A stretch of DNA of 64,000 nt from Flavobacteriales bacterium (lineage in GTDB: Bacteria > Bacteroidota > Bacteroidia > Flavobacteriales > Schleiferiaceae), in NCBI GenBank assembly GCA_017795025.1, contig CP051243.1, positions 2,175,501 through 2,239,500 on the forward strand. Reading direction: 5' to 3'. Under the pieces are notes generated by a model. That model was not told where the DNA came from, ran no database searches, and was given only the letters and a program-made list of their open reading frames with translations. This document shows, one piece after another, positions 24,078 to 32,457 of the stretch; position 1 is the stretch's first letter; every line of letters starts with the position of its first letter. Both the position numbers and the translations under genes were made by a program.

Positions 24078-24737
24078 TCAGATATTCAAATATTTAATCA
24101 AGCCTTCAAAGCGATCGGAAGCGGTATCATCAAAAAGACTTTCGTGATACAGCTCTAAGACTTCGTAATTATAACGCTCGAAAGATTTCACTATCCGACT
24201 TAAATCGCGCTGATTGATTTTTAGCGCCACTTTTAGAAAATCCGTTCCTTCCGACCTTAGCTGCAGGCCAAGAATCAGGGCGTCTTCCGACTCCACGATT
24301 TGAGCAATCTGTGAAATATGATAATCGCGCACGGCCACTTTTAAAACCACGACGCCGCCTCGTTCCACAAAACTCACTTGCTGACCTAAATCCCACATTA
24401 ACTCTTGCGGGGAAACATAGCCAATGTAATTTCCTTTCTCATCCAAAACCGGGAGGCAACTTAAATTCCCTTCTCCGGTAGTGCGGATGGCTTCATAAAT
24501 ATGGGTTGTTTCGGCAACGGAATAAGGCTTTAAAACCTTTAGATGTTTTTCGAGGGTGTCCTCCGAATTTTGAATATCCAACAAATCATCCTCCGAAATT
24601 AAGCCCAGATATTTCCCTTCGTGCAAAACAGGTAAATGACTGCATTTCAATTCCTCCATGGCTTCTAAAACAGTACTTGCCTGTTCTTCGATTCCCAAAG
24701 GTTTAAAATCATTTAAGATGTGGTCTTTTACTTTCAT
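24078..24737 (-). CDS. CBS-domain pair protein
   Basis: 219 residues from ATG 24737 (two further in-frame ATGs lie up to 15 bases upstream). Two CBS motifs cover about residues 1-125 ([21 protein letters not shown] and [21 protein letters not shown]), forming one Bateman module that would bind an adenine nucleotide. A C-terminal ACT-like part follows ([22 protein letters not shown]). Cytosolic. The partner is unknown; one base from nadK and head of this operon, it could sense adenylate or pyridine nucleotide state, but that is inference. Divergent from pdxJ with about 36 bases between starts, so promoters overlap. Confidence 0.85.
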   Translation of the reverse strand: MKVKDHILNDFKPLGIEEQASTVLEAMEELKCSHLPVLHEGKYLGLISEDDLLDIQNSEDTLEKHLKVLKPYSVAETTHIYEAIRTTGEGNLSCLPVLDEKGNYIGYVSPQELMWDLGQQVSFVERGGVVVLKVAVRDYHISQIAQIVESEDALILGLQLRSEGTDFLKVALKINQRDLSRIVKSFERYNYEVLELYHESLFDDTASDRFEGLIKYLNI

Positions 24738-24759
24738 AGACATAGCAAACATAAGGCTT

Positions 24760-24767
24760 TATCTTTG
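24760..24767 (+). promoter_or_regulatory. Putative -7 box TATCTTTG for pdxJ
   Basis: Exact consensus, ending six bases before ATG 24774, predicting a leaderless or near-leaderless pdxJ transcript. It also lies in the very short gap to the divergent CBS gene. Confidence 0.55.
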
Positions 24768-24773
24768 CCAACC

Positions 24774-25496
24774 ATGACAAAGCTATCTGTTAACATAAAT
24801 AAAATCGCAACCCTCCGTAATGCCCGCGGAGGCGACGTTCCAAATGTTTTGGAAGCGGCACTTAACTGTGAGCGATTTGGTGCTCAAGGCATCACCGTTC
24901 ATCCCCGTCCTGATGAACGACACATTCGTTATCAAGATGTGTTCGACCTCCGTCCGAAACTGCAAACGGAATTCAATATCGAAGGCTATCCTTCCGATGA
25001 TTTTATCGACCTCGTATTAAAGAATAAACCGGCCCAGGTAACCTTGGTTCCCGATCCCCCCGGAGTCTTAACTTCCAATGCCGGTTGGGACGCCATTAAA
25101 CATCAAACCTTTTTAAAGGAGGTGGTTGCTACCTTTAAAAACGCAGGAATACGCGTATCGGTATTTATGGAATGTGATCAATCTCAGATTGAGGCTGTGG
25201 CAAAAACAGGGACCGATCGAATTGAGTTGTACACCGAGTCCTACGCCAAAAACTTTACCCGAGATGCCGAACAAGCTGTTGCTCCCTTCCGTCAAGCCGC
25301 TTTATGGGCTCATGATTTGGGATTGGGCCTTAATGCTGGCCACGATTTAGATCGTGAGAATTTAGGCCATTTTGTTAAGGAAGTCCCTCATTTGCTGGAG
25401 GTTTCGATAGGTCATGCCCTCATTTCAGAGGCCCTCTATTTAGGCTTAGAAAACACTATCCAAGCTTACCTCAGAGTAATTGATATGGCCCAATGA
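24774..25496 (+). CDS. pdxJ: Pyridoxine 5'-phosphate synthase
   Basis: 240-residue TIM-barrel enzyme joining 3-amino-2-oxopropyl phosphate and deoxyxylulose 5-phosphate in vitamin B6 synthesis. Start [19 protein letters not shown] matches the family; phosphate- and substrate-binding segments [57 protein letters not shown] and [15 protein letters not shown] are in order. ATG 24774 lies directly after the -7 box; an earlier in-frame ATG at 24720 would overlap the divergent gene. It overlaps the LD-carboxypeptidase start by four bases. Confidence 0.97.
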   Translation: MTKLSVNINKIATLRNARGGDVPNVLEAALNCERFGAQGITVHPRPDERHIRYQDVFDLRPKLQTEFNIEGYPSDDFIDLVLKNKPAQVTLVPDPPGVLTSNAGWDAIKHQTFLKEVVATFKNAGIRVSVFMECDQSQIEAVAKTGTDRIELYTESYAKNFTRDAEQAVAPFRQAALWAHDLGLGLNAGHDLDRENLGHFVKEVPHLLEVSIGHALISEALYLGLENTIQAYLRVIDMAQ

Positions 25497-26413
25497 TCCG
25501 ACCGCCTGCCCTAAAAAAAGGAGACCGCATTCGCATCGTTGCTCCCGCTCGAAAAATCAGTCGGGAGGAATTAAAACCTGCGCTCCAACAAATTACCAAT
25601 TGGGGTTTTGAAGCCCATTACACCGAGCGGCTTTTTGCTGAAGATCATCAATTTGCCGGTGATGACCACACACGAATTGCCGATTTTCAAGAAGCTTTAG
25701 ACGACCCCGAGTGTTCGGCAATTTTATGCGCAAGAGGAGGTTATGGCTCGGTGCGCCTGATTGACCATCTTCAATTTAATGGATTTAAAGCCCACCCCAA
25801 ATGGCTTATAGGCTACAGCGACATTACCGTTTTCCATTCGGCCTTGCACAATTTGGGTTTTGCAAGTCTGCACGCCACCATGCCCATTAACTTCCCGAGC
25901 AATAGCCCCGCTAGCCTCGACAGCCTCTTATCTGCCCTGAGCGGGAAGCAGTACGCCATTGAAGCACCGGTGCATCGGTTTAACAAAGTGGGCCAATGCA
26001 AAGCGCCGGTGATTGGCGGAAATATCAGCATGCTTTACAGTTTATTAGGTTCTCCTGAACAGCTAAACTGCAAGGGGAAAATTCTCTTTTTGGAGGACCT
26101 AGACGAGTATCTATACCATGTAGACCGCATGTTATATAATATTCGACGCAATGGCTACCTAGACCAAGTTGCGGGTATTATTGTAGGCTCCCTTTCGGAT
26201 ATGAATGATAATACTATTCCTTTTGGCGCTTCCGCTGAAGAAATATTAGATCGCCATTTCCAAGGTTTAGATATTCCCATAGCCTTTGGAATTCCTGCCG
26301 GACATTTAAACGATAATCAAACGTTTATTTTCGGACTAGAAGTTCAGCTCGAAATAGATTCGCAGAAAACAACAATTCGTTTTCCTGATGAATCAAAATC
26401 AAAAACTCGCTAA
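25493..26413 (+). CDS. LD-carboxypeptidase (peptidase S66)
   Basis: 306 residues. Serine carboxypeptidase that trims the terminal D-Ala from tetrapeptide muropeptides in cell-wall recycling. Visible: [19 protein letters not shown] start, [15 protein letters not shown], the nucleophile [12 protein letters not shown] (Ser near 109), [12 protein letters not shown], catalytic Glu in [15 protein letters not shown] and His in [11 protein letters not shown]. No signal peptide, so cytosolic, as expected. It overlaps pdxJ by four bases and yraN by 26 bases, so the three genes form one operon. Confidence 0.93.
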   Translation: MIRPPALKKGDRIRIVAPARKISREELKPALQQITNWGFEAHYTERLFAEDHQFAGDDHTRIADFQEALDDPECSAILCARGGYGSVRLIDHLQFNGFKAHPKWLIGYSDITVFHSALHNLGFASLHATMPINFPSNSPASLDSLLSALSGKQYAIEAPVHRFNKVGQCKAPVIGGNISMLYSLLGSPEQLNCKGKILFLEDLDEYLYHVDRMLYNIRRNGYLDQVAGIIVGSLSDMNDNTIPFGASAEEILDRHFQGLDIPIAFGIPAGHLNDNQTFIFGLEVQLEIDSQKTTIRFPDESKSKTR

Positions 26414-26738
26414 TTCGGGCGAAACCGCGGCCGCCAGACATTTACTTAGCCACAACTTTAAACTGCTTGAGCAAAATTGGCACTTCCGAAAAAAGGAGGT
26501 CGACCTGATTGCCATTGAAGGCGACACGCTGGTAATTGTAGAAGTAAAAACCCGCAGTACCGCCCGTTTTGGTGAAGCCTGGCAATTTGTAAATCGGCAG
26601 AAACAAAACTTCCTGATCAGCGCCGCTAATCAATATGTGCAGCAGCATAACTGGCAAGGACCGGTGCGCTTCGACATCATTGGTATTTGTTTAAACCCTT
26701 ATGCCTTAAAGCATATCCGTGATGCTTTTTACCCCTAA
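26388..26738 (+). CDS. YraN/UPF0102 endonuclease-fold protein
   Basis: 116 residues with the restriction-endonuclease-like core of the UPF0102 family: E-x-N-W-H-F-R-x-K-E-V-D-L-I near residues 25-40, then VIVEVKTRSTARFG; the D...E-x-K arrangement is the nuclease signature. C-terminal strand GPVRFDIIGI is also conserved. The role of the family is unsettled, with DNA repair or uptake proposed. The start lies inside the end of the LD-carboxypeptidase gene. Confidence 0.9.
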   Translation: MNQNQKLANSGETAAARHLLSHNFKLLEQNWHFRKKEVDLIAIEGDTLVIVEVKTRSTARFGEAWQFVNRQKQNFLISAANQYVQQHNWQGPVRFDIIGICLNPYALKHIRDAFYP

Positions 26739-26783
26739 ACCTAAAACATTGAAAGTCAGTATTGCTACATCAATGTAATTCTG

Positions 26784-26832
26784 TAATTTCGCGGCCGAAA
26801 AATAAGCCTGAAGCGTTCCCGGTGTGAACCGG
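26784..26832 (+). promoter_or_regulatory. Putative promoter and leader hairpin for the pseudouridine synthase
   Basis: TAATTTCG, a near match to the -7 box, at 26784-26791, then a leader of roughly 70 bases. Inside it CCGGT / ACCGG (26819-26832) closes a GTGA tetraloop of the stable GNRA class. The long leader contrasts with the very short leaders of other genes here and may have a regulatory role. Confidence 0.4.
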
Positions 26833-26866
26833 CAGTGGCGATAAGGGCAATGCAAAATTAACAAGC

Positions 26867-27787
26867 ATGAGCCGTAACAATTCCCGCCGAAATTCTTCGA
26901 ATTCTCGCGATGGTGGTCGGGGTAAAAGACCCAACCAAACTTCCAATTCTCGAAATAGCAATTCTTCCTCCTCGCGTCCAAGCAAGCCTTCCGGTGGACC
27001 GAAAAAATTTCGTCCTCGTAAGGAGGATCGCGAAGATCGTCGTATTCCTAAAACCAAAGGTAATATTGAAGGGGACCGTGGCGCAGTGCGCCTTAATCGC
27101 TTTATCGCCAACGCAGGAATTTCCTCTCGTCGCGAGGCTGATGATTTAATCAAAGCGGGTTTAGTAGAAGTAAATGGTAAGGTAATCCAAGAAATGGGTT
27201 ACAAGGTAATGCCCCGCGATAAGGTGCGCTTTAATGGCAGCGAAATCAAACGCGAAAAGAAAGTCTACTTCGTACTTAATAAGCCTAAAGGGTTTATCAC
27301 CACCACCAACGATCCAAAAGCGCGGAAAACAGTAATGGACCTAATGGCTCAAACCGGGCCCGAACGCATATACCCTGTTGGCCGTCTTGATCGTCAAACC
27401 ACCGGTGTTTTACTTTTCACCAACGATGGTGACTTCGCCAAACGCCTTACGCATCCTTCGCACGGCGCGCGGAAAATTTACGATGTTACCCTCGATAAAA
27501 ACCTCGACCTAAAAGACTTCCATGCCATTAGCGAAGGCATTGAACTTGCGGATGGCCCCATTAAAGTGGATCAAATCGCTTTTGTTGAAGGAAAGGACCG
27601 CAATCATGTAGGGGTAGTACTACACAGTGGTCGCAATCGCATTGTTCGTCGTATTTTCGAACACATGGGCTACCAAGTGGTTAAGCTGGACCGTACTGTA
27701 TTTTCGGGTATCACAAAGAAGAACTTACGTCGCGGACAATGGCGTAAATTAAGCCCCAAAGAAGTAGATACTTTGATGATGCAATAG
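26867..27787 (+). CDS. RsuA/RluB-family pseudouridine synthase
   Basis: 306 residues. The first 65 are a disordered Ser/Asn/Arg/Gly-rich tail, then an S4 RNA-binding domain (VRLNRFIANAGISSRREADDLI) and the catalytic domain with YPVGRLDRQTTGVLLFTNDG, where Asp is the nucleophile, and the late SGRNRIVRRIFEHMGY. The family modifies 23S or 16S rRNA; the best fit is RluB-type 23S modification, but this is by resemblance only. Basic low-complexity tails are common on Bacteroidota members and may aid RNA binding. Expressed from its own promoter with a structured leader. Confidence 0.9.
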   Translation: MSRNNSRRNSSNSRDGGRGKRPNQTSNSRNSNSSSSRPSKPSGGPKKFRPRKEDREDRRIPKTKGNIEGDRGAVRLNRFIANAGISSRREADDLIKAGLVEVNGKVIQEMGYKVMPRDKVRFNGSEIKREKKVYFVLNKPKGFITTTNDPKARKTVMDLMAQTGPERIYPVGRLDRQTTGVLLFTNDGDFAKRLTHPSHGARKIYDVTLDKNLDLKDFHAISEGIELADGPIKVDQIAFVEGKDRNHVGVVLHSGRNRIVRRIFEHMGYQVVKLDRTVFSGITKKNLRRGQWRKLSPKEVDTLMMQ

Positions 27788-27836
27788 AGTTGTATGAAAG
27801 ACTAAGTTTTTTCGTTTTGTCCTACAATTGCCCTTC

Positions 27837-30260
27837 ATGCTAAAACGCAGTTTAAAAATATTAGCCTGGTTATTCGGGGTGCTTAGCTTGATTTTTGGCA
27901 TCACCTTCGCCTTGCTATACTTTAGGCAAGACCAAATTCGCGATTTGGTTTTTGCTTCCATCAACGAAAATCTAAACAGCGAAATTTCGGTTCGAGAAGC
28001 GGGTATTTCTTTGCGGAAGTTCCCGAATGCTGCCATTCGCTTACAAGACGTTCATGCCGCTGGCAGTCATCAAATTGGCGATAGCCTCTTCTACCTTGAG
28101 GACCTCTTTGTAGAGTTTCGTATTTGGGATATGTTCGGAAGCGAAATTCCTATTAGCAAGCTAAGCTTAGAAAACGGCAACTTAAACTTGTTGCAAAAGG
28201 GAGAACGAAACAATTGGTCGATTTTTAAAGACAGTTCTGGAGAATCGGAAACTGCGATTAAGCTGGAATCCATTGCCCTTAAAAACATTAGCTATCGCTA
28301 TCAAGACGAGAGCACCGGGATAAAGGGCTTCATCAATAATTTAAATGCCCAAGGTAATTTTGGGGGAAGCAACTGGGACCTCAGCTTAAACTGGCAATCT
28401 CAAGCCGAAGCCTTTACGGTAGAGGAAGAGAACTACCTCAAGTCGGAAATCGTTTTTGACGGAGAAGGTCAGATGACTGGGGGTGATCGTTTCAATTTTG
28501 CCGCCGAGAAAGTTCGCTTAGGCACCATTAATGAACTTGAGGCATTTTTTGAGCTGGGTGAAGAAGGTTTACTGCGCATCAGTCACGAAAAATTCGACCT
28601 ACAAGAATTGCAAAACATTTATGCCATTCTTGGCATCGAATGGCCCGAAGATTTAAGCCTCCAAGGGGAAAGTGAGCTGCGAATTGATCTTATTATACGA
28701 GACAACCAAGAACTGCGCACCGAAGTTTTCGCCAGTTTACAAAACCTCTCGCTTCAAAGTCCTTGGTATACCGATGAAGATTTAGTGGCGCAGGTGGAGT
28801 ATTACCGTCAGGGGAAATTTGACCGACTTGAAATTCGCGAATTAAGAAATAGCGGCAGGAGTCGTGCCATACGTGGGACGATTCGCCAACTGACGAGTCC
28901 TCAATTAAACCTGCACCTTTCCCTTTCTGAGGATTATAACTACTGGGCAGCTTACCTGCCCAAGGATTGGCAAGTGAATAGTGGAAAACTAAAGGCCGAT
29001 TTAGACCTCCGCGGTCAATTTAAAGACTGGCAGTCCTTGGCCGGATCGGAACTGGCTAATGCTAGATTGGAAGGCAAAGTCGATTTTACGGATTTAAGCC
29101 TGGAGGATGCGGACGGCAATACCTATTCAATATCAAATGCTAAGACTCGTTTCGCCCAGAACAAACTTTATCTCGACACCCTATTAATCCAAAAGGAGAA
29201 AAGCGATTTAAGGCTGCAAGGACAAATAGATCGACCCTTGCGATTCATTAGCGATAGCACAAGTTTACTTGCGGCGCGCATGGTTATCGAATCGGAAAAC
29301 TTTGATTTAAACGATTTTTTAAGCGAAAGTGAAGGTTCGGAAGAGGGCAGCATGGGTCTGGCTTGGAAAGAACGATTGAATTTGCAGAGTCTTTTCCACC
29401 TCCACAACTTCCAATTTAGAAACTTCCAAGCGAAGGAATTAAAGGGGCAGCTTGAACTTAATAAAGGTTTCATCTTAGGCGATCGCATCAGCTTAATCGC
29501 CGATGAAGGTCGCTACACCGGGAATTTTAGTATTCATACTCCCAAGGACAGCAGCTATTACTTTAAGGCAAAGCTACAGGCCCAGCGGGTTAGGGTAGCA
29601 TCGGTATTTAGGAGCTTCGACAATTTTGACCAAGAAACGATTACTGCCGATAACCTAGATGGTATTCTCTCGGTAGATGCCCAAATATCGGCGCCAATGA
29701 GTCCAGCTTTAAATCTCGACCCACAAGGTCTGGAAGTTTTAAGTAAAATGACCATTGAGGAAGGGCACCTTCGCAATTACGAACCCATGCAGGAACTTTC
29801 CCGCTTTGCCGAAGTAGAGGAGCTTAAGGATGTGCAGTTTAATACCCTTACCAATACCATTACAATCTCCAAAGGCCAGATTCAAATTCCGGAAATGAGC
29901 ATATCCAGCAATGTGCTCAATATGGAGCTGAGTGGAACGCATGATTTTGAAAATCAAATTGACTATATCATTACGATGCGCTTGGGAGATGTTCTTTTTG
30001 CCAAGCGGGATAAGTCCTCCGAAAACAGTGAATTCGAAGAGCACCTGGCCATCCAAAAAAGAGATGACGACCACCGCATTCCCATCCGCATCAGCGGCAG
30101 TGTGGACGACCCAAAAATTAGCATCGACCGCGAGAGCATGGGCAAGTCTCTAAAAGAAAGCTTGAAGCAACAAGGTCAGGAAATTCGCGACCTCTTTAAA
30201 AAGGAAGAAAAAAAGGAGGAACAAGGCACGGGGCTTAAATTTGAGTGGGATGAAGGTTAG
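27837..30260 (+). CDS. AsmA-like envelope protein
   Basis: 807 residues with one N-terminal membrane helix (about residues 5-27) followed by a long periplasmic beta-rich part and a C-terminal AsmA-like block (LDGILSVDAQISAPMSPALNLDPQGLEV ... VLNMELSGTHDF ... IPIRISGSVDDPKISIDRE). The tail is Lys/Glu-rich. AsmA-type proteins are large grooved proteins thought to carry lipids between membranes; this one is in the size range of bacterial AsmA/TamB-like members. ATG 27837 is chosen over TTG 27828. The last 150 bases are repeated at 32458-32607 with three synonymous changes, so its 3' end is probably an insertion site. Confidence 0.85.
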   Translation: MLKRSLKILAWLFGVLSLIFGITFALLYFRQDQIRDLVFASINENLNSEISVREAGISLRKFPNAAIRLQDVHAAGSHQIGDSLFYLEDLFVEFRIWDMFGSEIPISKLSLENGNLNLLQKGERNNWSIFKDSSGESETAIKLESIALKNISYRYQDESTGIKGFINNLNAQGNFGGSNWDLSLNWQSQAEAFTVEEENYLKSEIVFDGEGQMTGGDRFNFAAEKVRLGTINELEAFFELGEEGLLRISHEKFDLQELQNIYAILGIEWPEDLSLQGESELRIDLIIRDNQELRTEVFASLQNLSLQSPWYTDEDLVAQVEYYRQGKFDRLEIRELRNSGRSRAIRGTIRQLTSPQLNLHLSLSEDYNYWAAYLPKDWQVNSGKLKADLDLRGQFKDWQSLAGSELANARLEGKVDFTDLSLEDADGNTYSISNAKTRFAQNKLYLDTLLIQKEKSDLRLQGQIDRPLRFISDSTSLLAARMVIESENFDLNDFLSESEGSEEGSMGLAWKERLNLQSLFHLHNFQFRNFQAKELKGQLELNKGFILGDRISLIADEGRYTGNFSIHTPKDSSYYFKAKLQAQRVRVASVFRSFDNFDQETITADNLDGILSVDAQISAPMSPALNLDPQGLEVLSKMTIEEGHLRNYEPMQELSRFAEVEELKDVQFNTLTNTITISKGQIQIPEMSISSNVLNMELSGTHDFENQIDYIITMRLGDVLFAKRDKSSENSEFEEHLAIQKRDDDHRIPIRISGSVDDPKISIDRESMGKSLKESLKQQGQEIRDLFKKEEKKEEQGTGLKFEWDEG
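30111..30260 (+). repeat. 150-bp direct repeat, copy 1 (3' end of AsmA-like gene)
   Basis: Covers the last 49 codons and the stop of the AsmA-like gene. It matches 32458-32607 at 147 of 150 positions with no gap. The differences are all third-codon-position and synonymous (Lys AAG/AAA, Thr ACG/ACT, Gly GGT/GGC). Homology stops right after the TAG. Confidence 0.97.
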
Positions 30261-30267
30261 TTCGCTT

Positions 30268-30468
30268 TCAGCTGTTAAAGAATTCCTCTAGGCTCAGGTC
30301 CAGAGCTTGGCAAATTAAAGTTAACTCTCCCACCCCTAATTTGGCGTATCCCGATTCGATTCTCGACACCCTACTTTGATTGGCACCCATCACCTCGGCC
30401 ATGGTTTCTTGCGTCATATTCCTATTCTCGCGCAACCTTCTTAGGCGAGCCCCCGTATCATCTTGCAT
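30268..30468 (-). CDS. XRE-type helix-turn-helix regulator
   Basis: 66-residue DNA-binding protein: almost nothing but a Cro/CI-like domain, with ARLRRLRENRNMTQETMAEVM, the recognition helix SRVSRIESGYAKLGVGEL and LICQALDLSLEEFF. ATG 30468 is preferred to an in-frame ATG 78 bases upstream because the family starts at this point. It ends seven bases from the AsmA-like stop (convergent) and is divergent from the mini-lipoprotein/T9SS substrate pair; the gap between holds two inverted repeats that may be its operators. It may act as an autoregulator or control the divergent genes. Confidence 0.88.
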   Translation of the reverse strand: MQDDTGARLRRLRENRNMTQETMAEVMGANQSRVSRIESGYAKLGVGELTLICQALDLSLEEFFNS

Positions 30469-30540
30469 TTTTGCAATATTTATAGACCTAAAAAAGGTCC
30501 AGATTAAGCTAATTAAGGGGGTTGATAGGAGACTAAAGTA

Positions 30541-30615
30541 AGTCAATTTCTATTGACTCCTTGATCGTAAACGTTTAAAAAACGGCCCAATCTAATTTTA
30601 TGCGATTCTGCATAA
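30541..30615. promoter_or_regulatory. Two inverted repeats, candidate operators
   Basis: AGTCAA-N6-TTGACT at 30541-30558 and TTATGC-N6-GCATAA at 30598-30615, perfect six-base arms with equal six-base spacers, plus an AAACGTTT palindrome near 30569. They lie in the gap between the XRE gene and the divergent lipoprotein gene. The two arm sequences differ, so they may not serve the same protein. Confidence 0.4.
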
Positions 30616-30698
30616 GAGCTTGACTCAAACCCTTTTTGATTTGCAAGTACATTAATCGCAAACCGATTAAAAACCTTGTTTAATTAAAGTTTAAAGCC

Positions 30699-30791
30699 AT
30701 GATTAAAAAAGCCGCTCGCGCAAAAACCGTCCTTCTTACTACCATTTTAGCATTATTTCTTAGCAGTTGCAGCGAGTACTTACCTGATTAA
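30699..30791 (+). CDS. 30-residue mini-lipoprotein
   Basis: A 31-codon frame (30 residues and TAA) that reads as a complete lipoprotein signal peptide: Lys/Arg-rich n-region (MIKKAARAKTV), hydrophobic core (LLTTILALF) and lipobox LSSC at residues 21-24, leaving a mature peptide of only seven residues starting at Cys. It lies 12 bases before the T9SS substrate gene and within the segment bounded by the direct repeats. It could be a real small lipoprotein or a leader peptide that tunes translation of the next gene. Short length means chance cannot be excluded, but the signal-peptide layout is hard to get at random. Confidence 0.5.
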   Translation: MIKKAARAKTVLLTTILALFLSSCSEYLPD

Positions 30792-30803
30792 TAGGCTTGC
30801 CTC

Positions 30804-32348
30804 ATGAATAGACCTATTCTCGTTTTAGTATCCGTTTTATCATTCTTCCTTAAAACACGTGCCCAAGAAGATAGCCTTAGCATTAGCTTAAGCAATTACT
30901 CTCATTCCCAGAGTATTGAGCATTACAATAACCATCTGTACCTGCCGATAAGTAAAATGACTTTAGGTAGTGGTTTTGAGGATTCCATTTACATTGTGAA
31001 GCTTGATCTAGGGCTCCACATTGTAGATAGTATTCCATTAAATAGTATTCTTCCATTTGAGAACCCCAGCTTTATGCATATCGGCGAGTTTAGAGTAATT
31101 GACTCTCTGCTGGTGGTGTCTGCCGCTTACAGCACTGTGGAATCAAATCCTAATTGCATTGAAGTAGAAAGTGCGCTGCTTTTCCTTGATGAAAATTTGA
31201 ACCTAGTAAGCCGCAAAATTATTCCCGCCCATGGTGATCAATTACTCGTGTTCGACCAATCGGGGGACGCTAGCCACATTGTTTTTAGCGGAGCGTTTTT
31301 CGAATGTGGGGGTATACGGTCTCCTCTCGTTGGTTACTACGACCTTATACAAGATTCATTAAATTATATCAGCACTCATCAGGTTGACACGATCAATGAC
31401 ATCACAATGGAAGCCATAGGACCATTCAGACACAATGAATTACTATACTTCGACCTATGGCCAATATCTTGGCGGAAAGGGTTTAAATCTACTCTAGTTT
31501 TAGACGATCAACTGCAACTAGTTTCTAATGGGAGTGCCATAGACCCGACCGTTTCCACCTCCAATATTCATGCTCATGGAGCCTTTATACCAACAAATGC
31601 TGGATTAAAACAGTTAGGATTGGCACGCACCTATCCATATGGATTTCTCCCCCCACTAGGTTCTCCTGATGGCTATTGGACAATTGGAGTCGCAGATATT
31701 GATAGTTTAGGAAATATTGGACCCATTGATACTTTCCCTCTGAGTGGTCATAATTATCAAACCAAAGAAAACCCATCCTCCAACCATCAGTTTGGCTTCG
31801 ATGGCTATGCCTATAATCAATCCGACTCAGTTTTCGTTATTCAGAATACCAAGCAAGTTCATTTTTACAATTATACCTCCCCAGATTCTACGAGCTTCTT
31901 TATTTACTCCCTCAATTTGAATAACAACACCGTTAATTGGTCAAGGGAGGTTCGAAGAAATGCGGTTGCGGGTGACCATGGTATCACCATTTTGCCTGGT
32001 AATAAACTGGCCATTTCATTTTCGGAGAATGATTCAGCCCGCTATGGTCGCGATAACTTAAAAGTGCATGTATGGATATTAGATGAAAAAGGAAGCATTC
32101 TTAGCAATGCTTGTTTTCCAAAGCGGCCAAGCTTAAATGTTTACCCCAATCCCTGCTCCGAAGTGCTCTATCTTGAAACGAAGAATAAAAATCAGCATTA
32201 CCGCCTTATTAACGCCTCTGGCCTTACTGTATCCGATGGAGTTTTAGTTCTCGGTAAAAACAGAATTGAGCTTGGTAAGCTACCAGAAGGATTTTACCAG
32301 CTCCAAATTGATCAACAATTTGTGGAGAAAATACTGATCAAACGCTAG
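30804..32348 (+). CDS. Secreted protein with T9SS type A signal, function unknown
   Basis: 514 residues. Signal peptide about 1-20, a mature part of roughly 410 residues rich in Ser, Asn, Asp and aromatic residues with no enzyme motif I recognise, and a T9SS type A C-terminal domain from about residue 443 (LNVYPNPCSEVLYLET ... LPEGFYQLQIDQQFVEKILIKR). The body may be beta-propeller-like, judging by recurring strand-turn-Asp patterns, but this is not certain. By eye its DNA looks more AT-rich than the genes on either side. It sits between the 150-bp repeats, so it is probably cargo of the inserted segment. Confidence 0.75.
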   Translation: MNRPILVLVSVLSFFLKTRAQEDSLSISLSNYSHSQSIEHYNNHLYLPISKMTLGSGFEDSIYIVKLDLGLHIVDSIPLNSILPFENPSFMHIGEFRVIDSLLVVSAAYSTVESNPNCIEVESALLFLDENLNLVSRKIIPAHGDQLLVFDQSGDASHIVFSGAFFECGGIRSPLVGYYDLIQDSLNYISTHQVDTINDITMEAIGPFRHNELLYFDLWPISWRKGFKSTLVLDDQLQLVSNGSAIDPTVSTSNIHAHGAFIPTNAGLKQLGLARTYPYGFLPPLGSPDGYWTIGVADIDSLGNIGPIDTFPLSGHNYQTKENPSSNHQFGFDGYAYNQSDSVFVIQNTKQVHFYNYTSPDSTSFFIYSLNLNNNTVNWSREVRRNAVAGDHGITILPGNKLAISFSENDSARYGRDNLKVHVWILDEKGSILSNACFPKRPSLNVYPNPCSEVLYLETKNKNQHYRLINASGLTVSDGVLVLGKNRIELGKLPEGFYQLQIDQQFVEKILIKR

Positions 32349-32457
32349 TCGTCAGCAGGAACGGGACTGCGCTTCGACTTAATCGATGGCCAACAGCGTA
32401 AAAATCAATATGGCTTTCTAAACTATTCTTCTATCACTCAAATTGCGACAAGCTTGA
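32349..32457. other. Unassigned 109-bp stretch at the right end of the insert
   Basis: No gene. One frame (from about 32358) reads roughly 35 codons without a stop and ends in TAG just inside the repeat at 32470-32472. Its beginning, GTGLRFDLIDG, vaguely resembles the AsmA-like tail GTGLKFEWDEG, which could mean an older, more decayed copy. Weak evidence. Confidence 0.3.

Noticed and set aside
17103-24737. Unusual features in the murI to CBS block
   Set aside because: The gene set and order are ordinary for Bacteroidota; the RTSNE variant in uppS is a minor change.
26801-26860. Cobalamin or FMN riboswitch in the leader of the pseudouridine synthase
   Set aside because: A few bases resemble the cobalamin core, but the conserved B12-box and FMN core motifs are absent and the downstream gene has no link to either cofactor.
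30469-30546. N-terminal extension of the XRE regulator to an ATG at 30546
   Set aside because: The extra 26 residues are hydrophobic and have no counterpart in small XRE proteins; the shorter start at 30468 gives a canonical domain.
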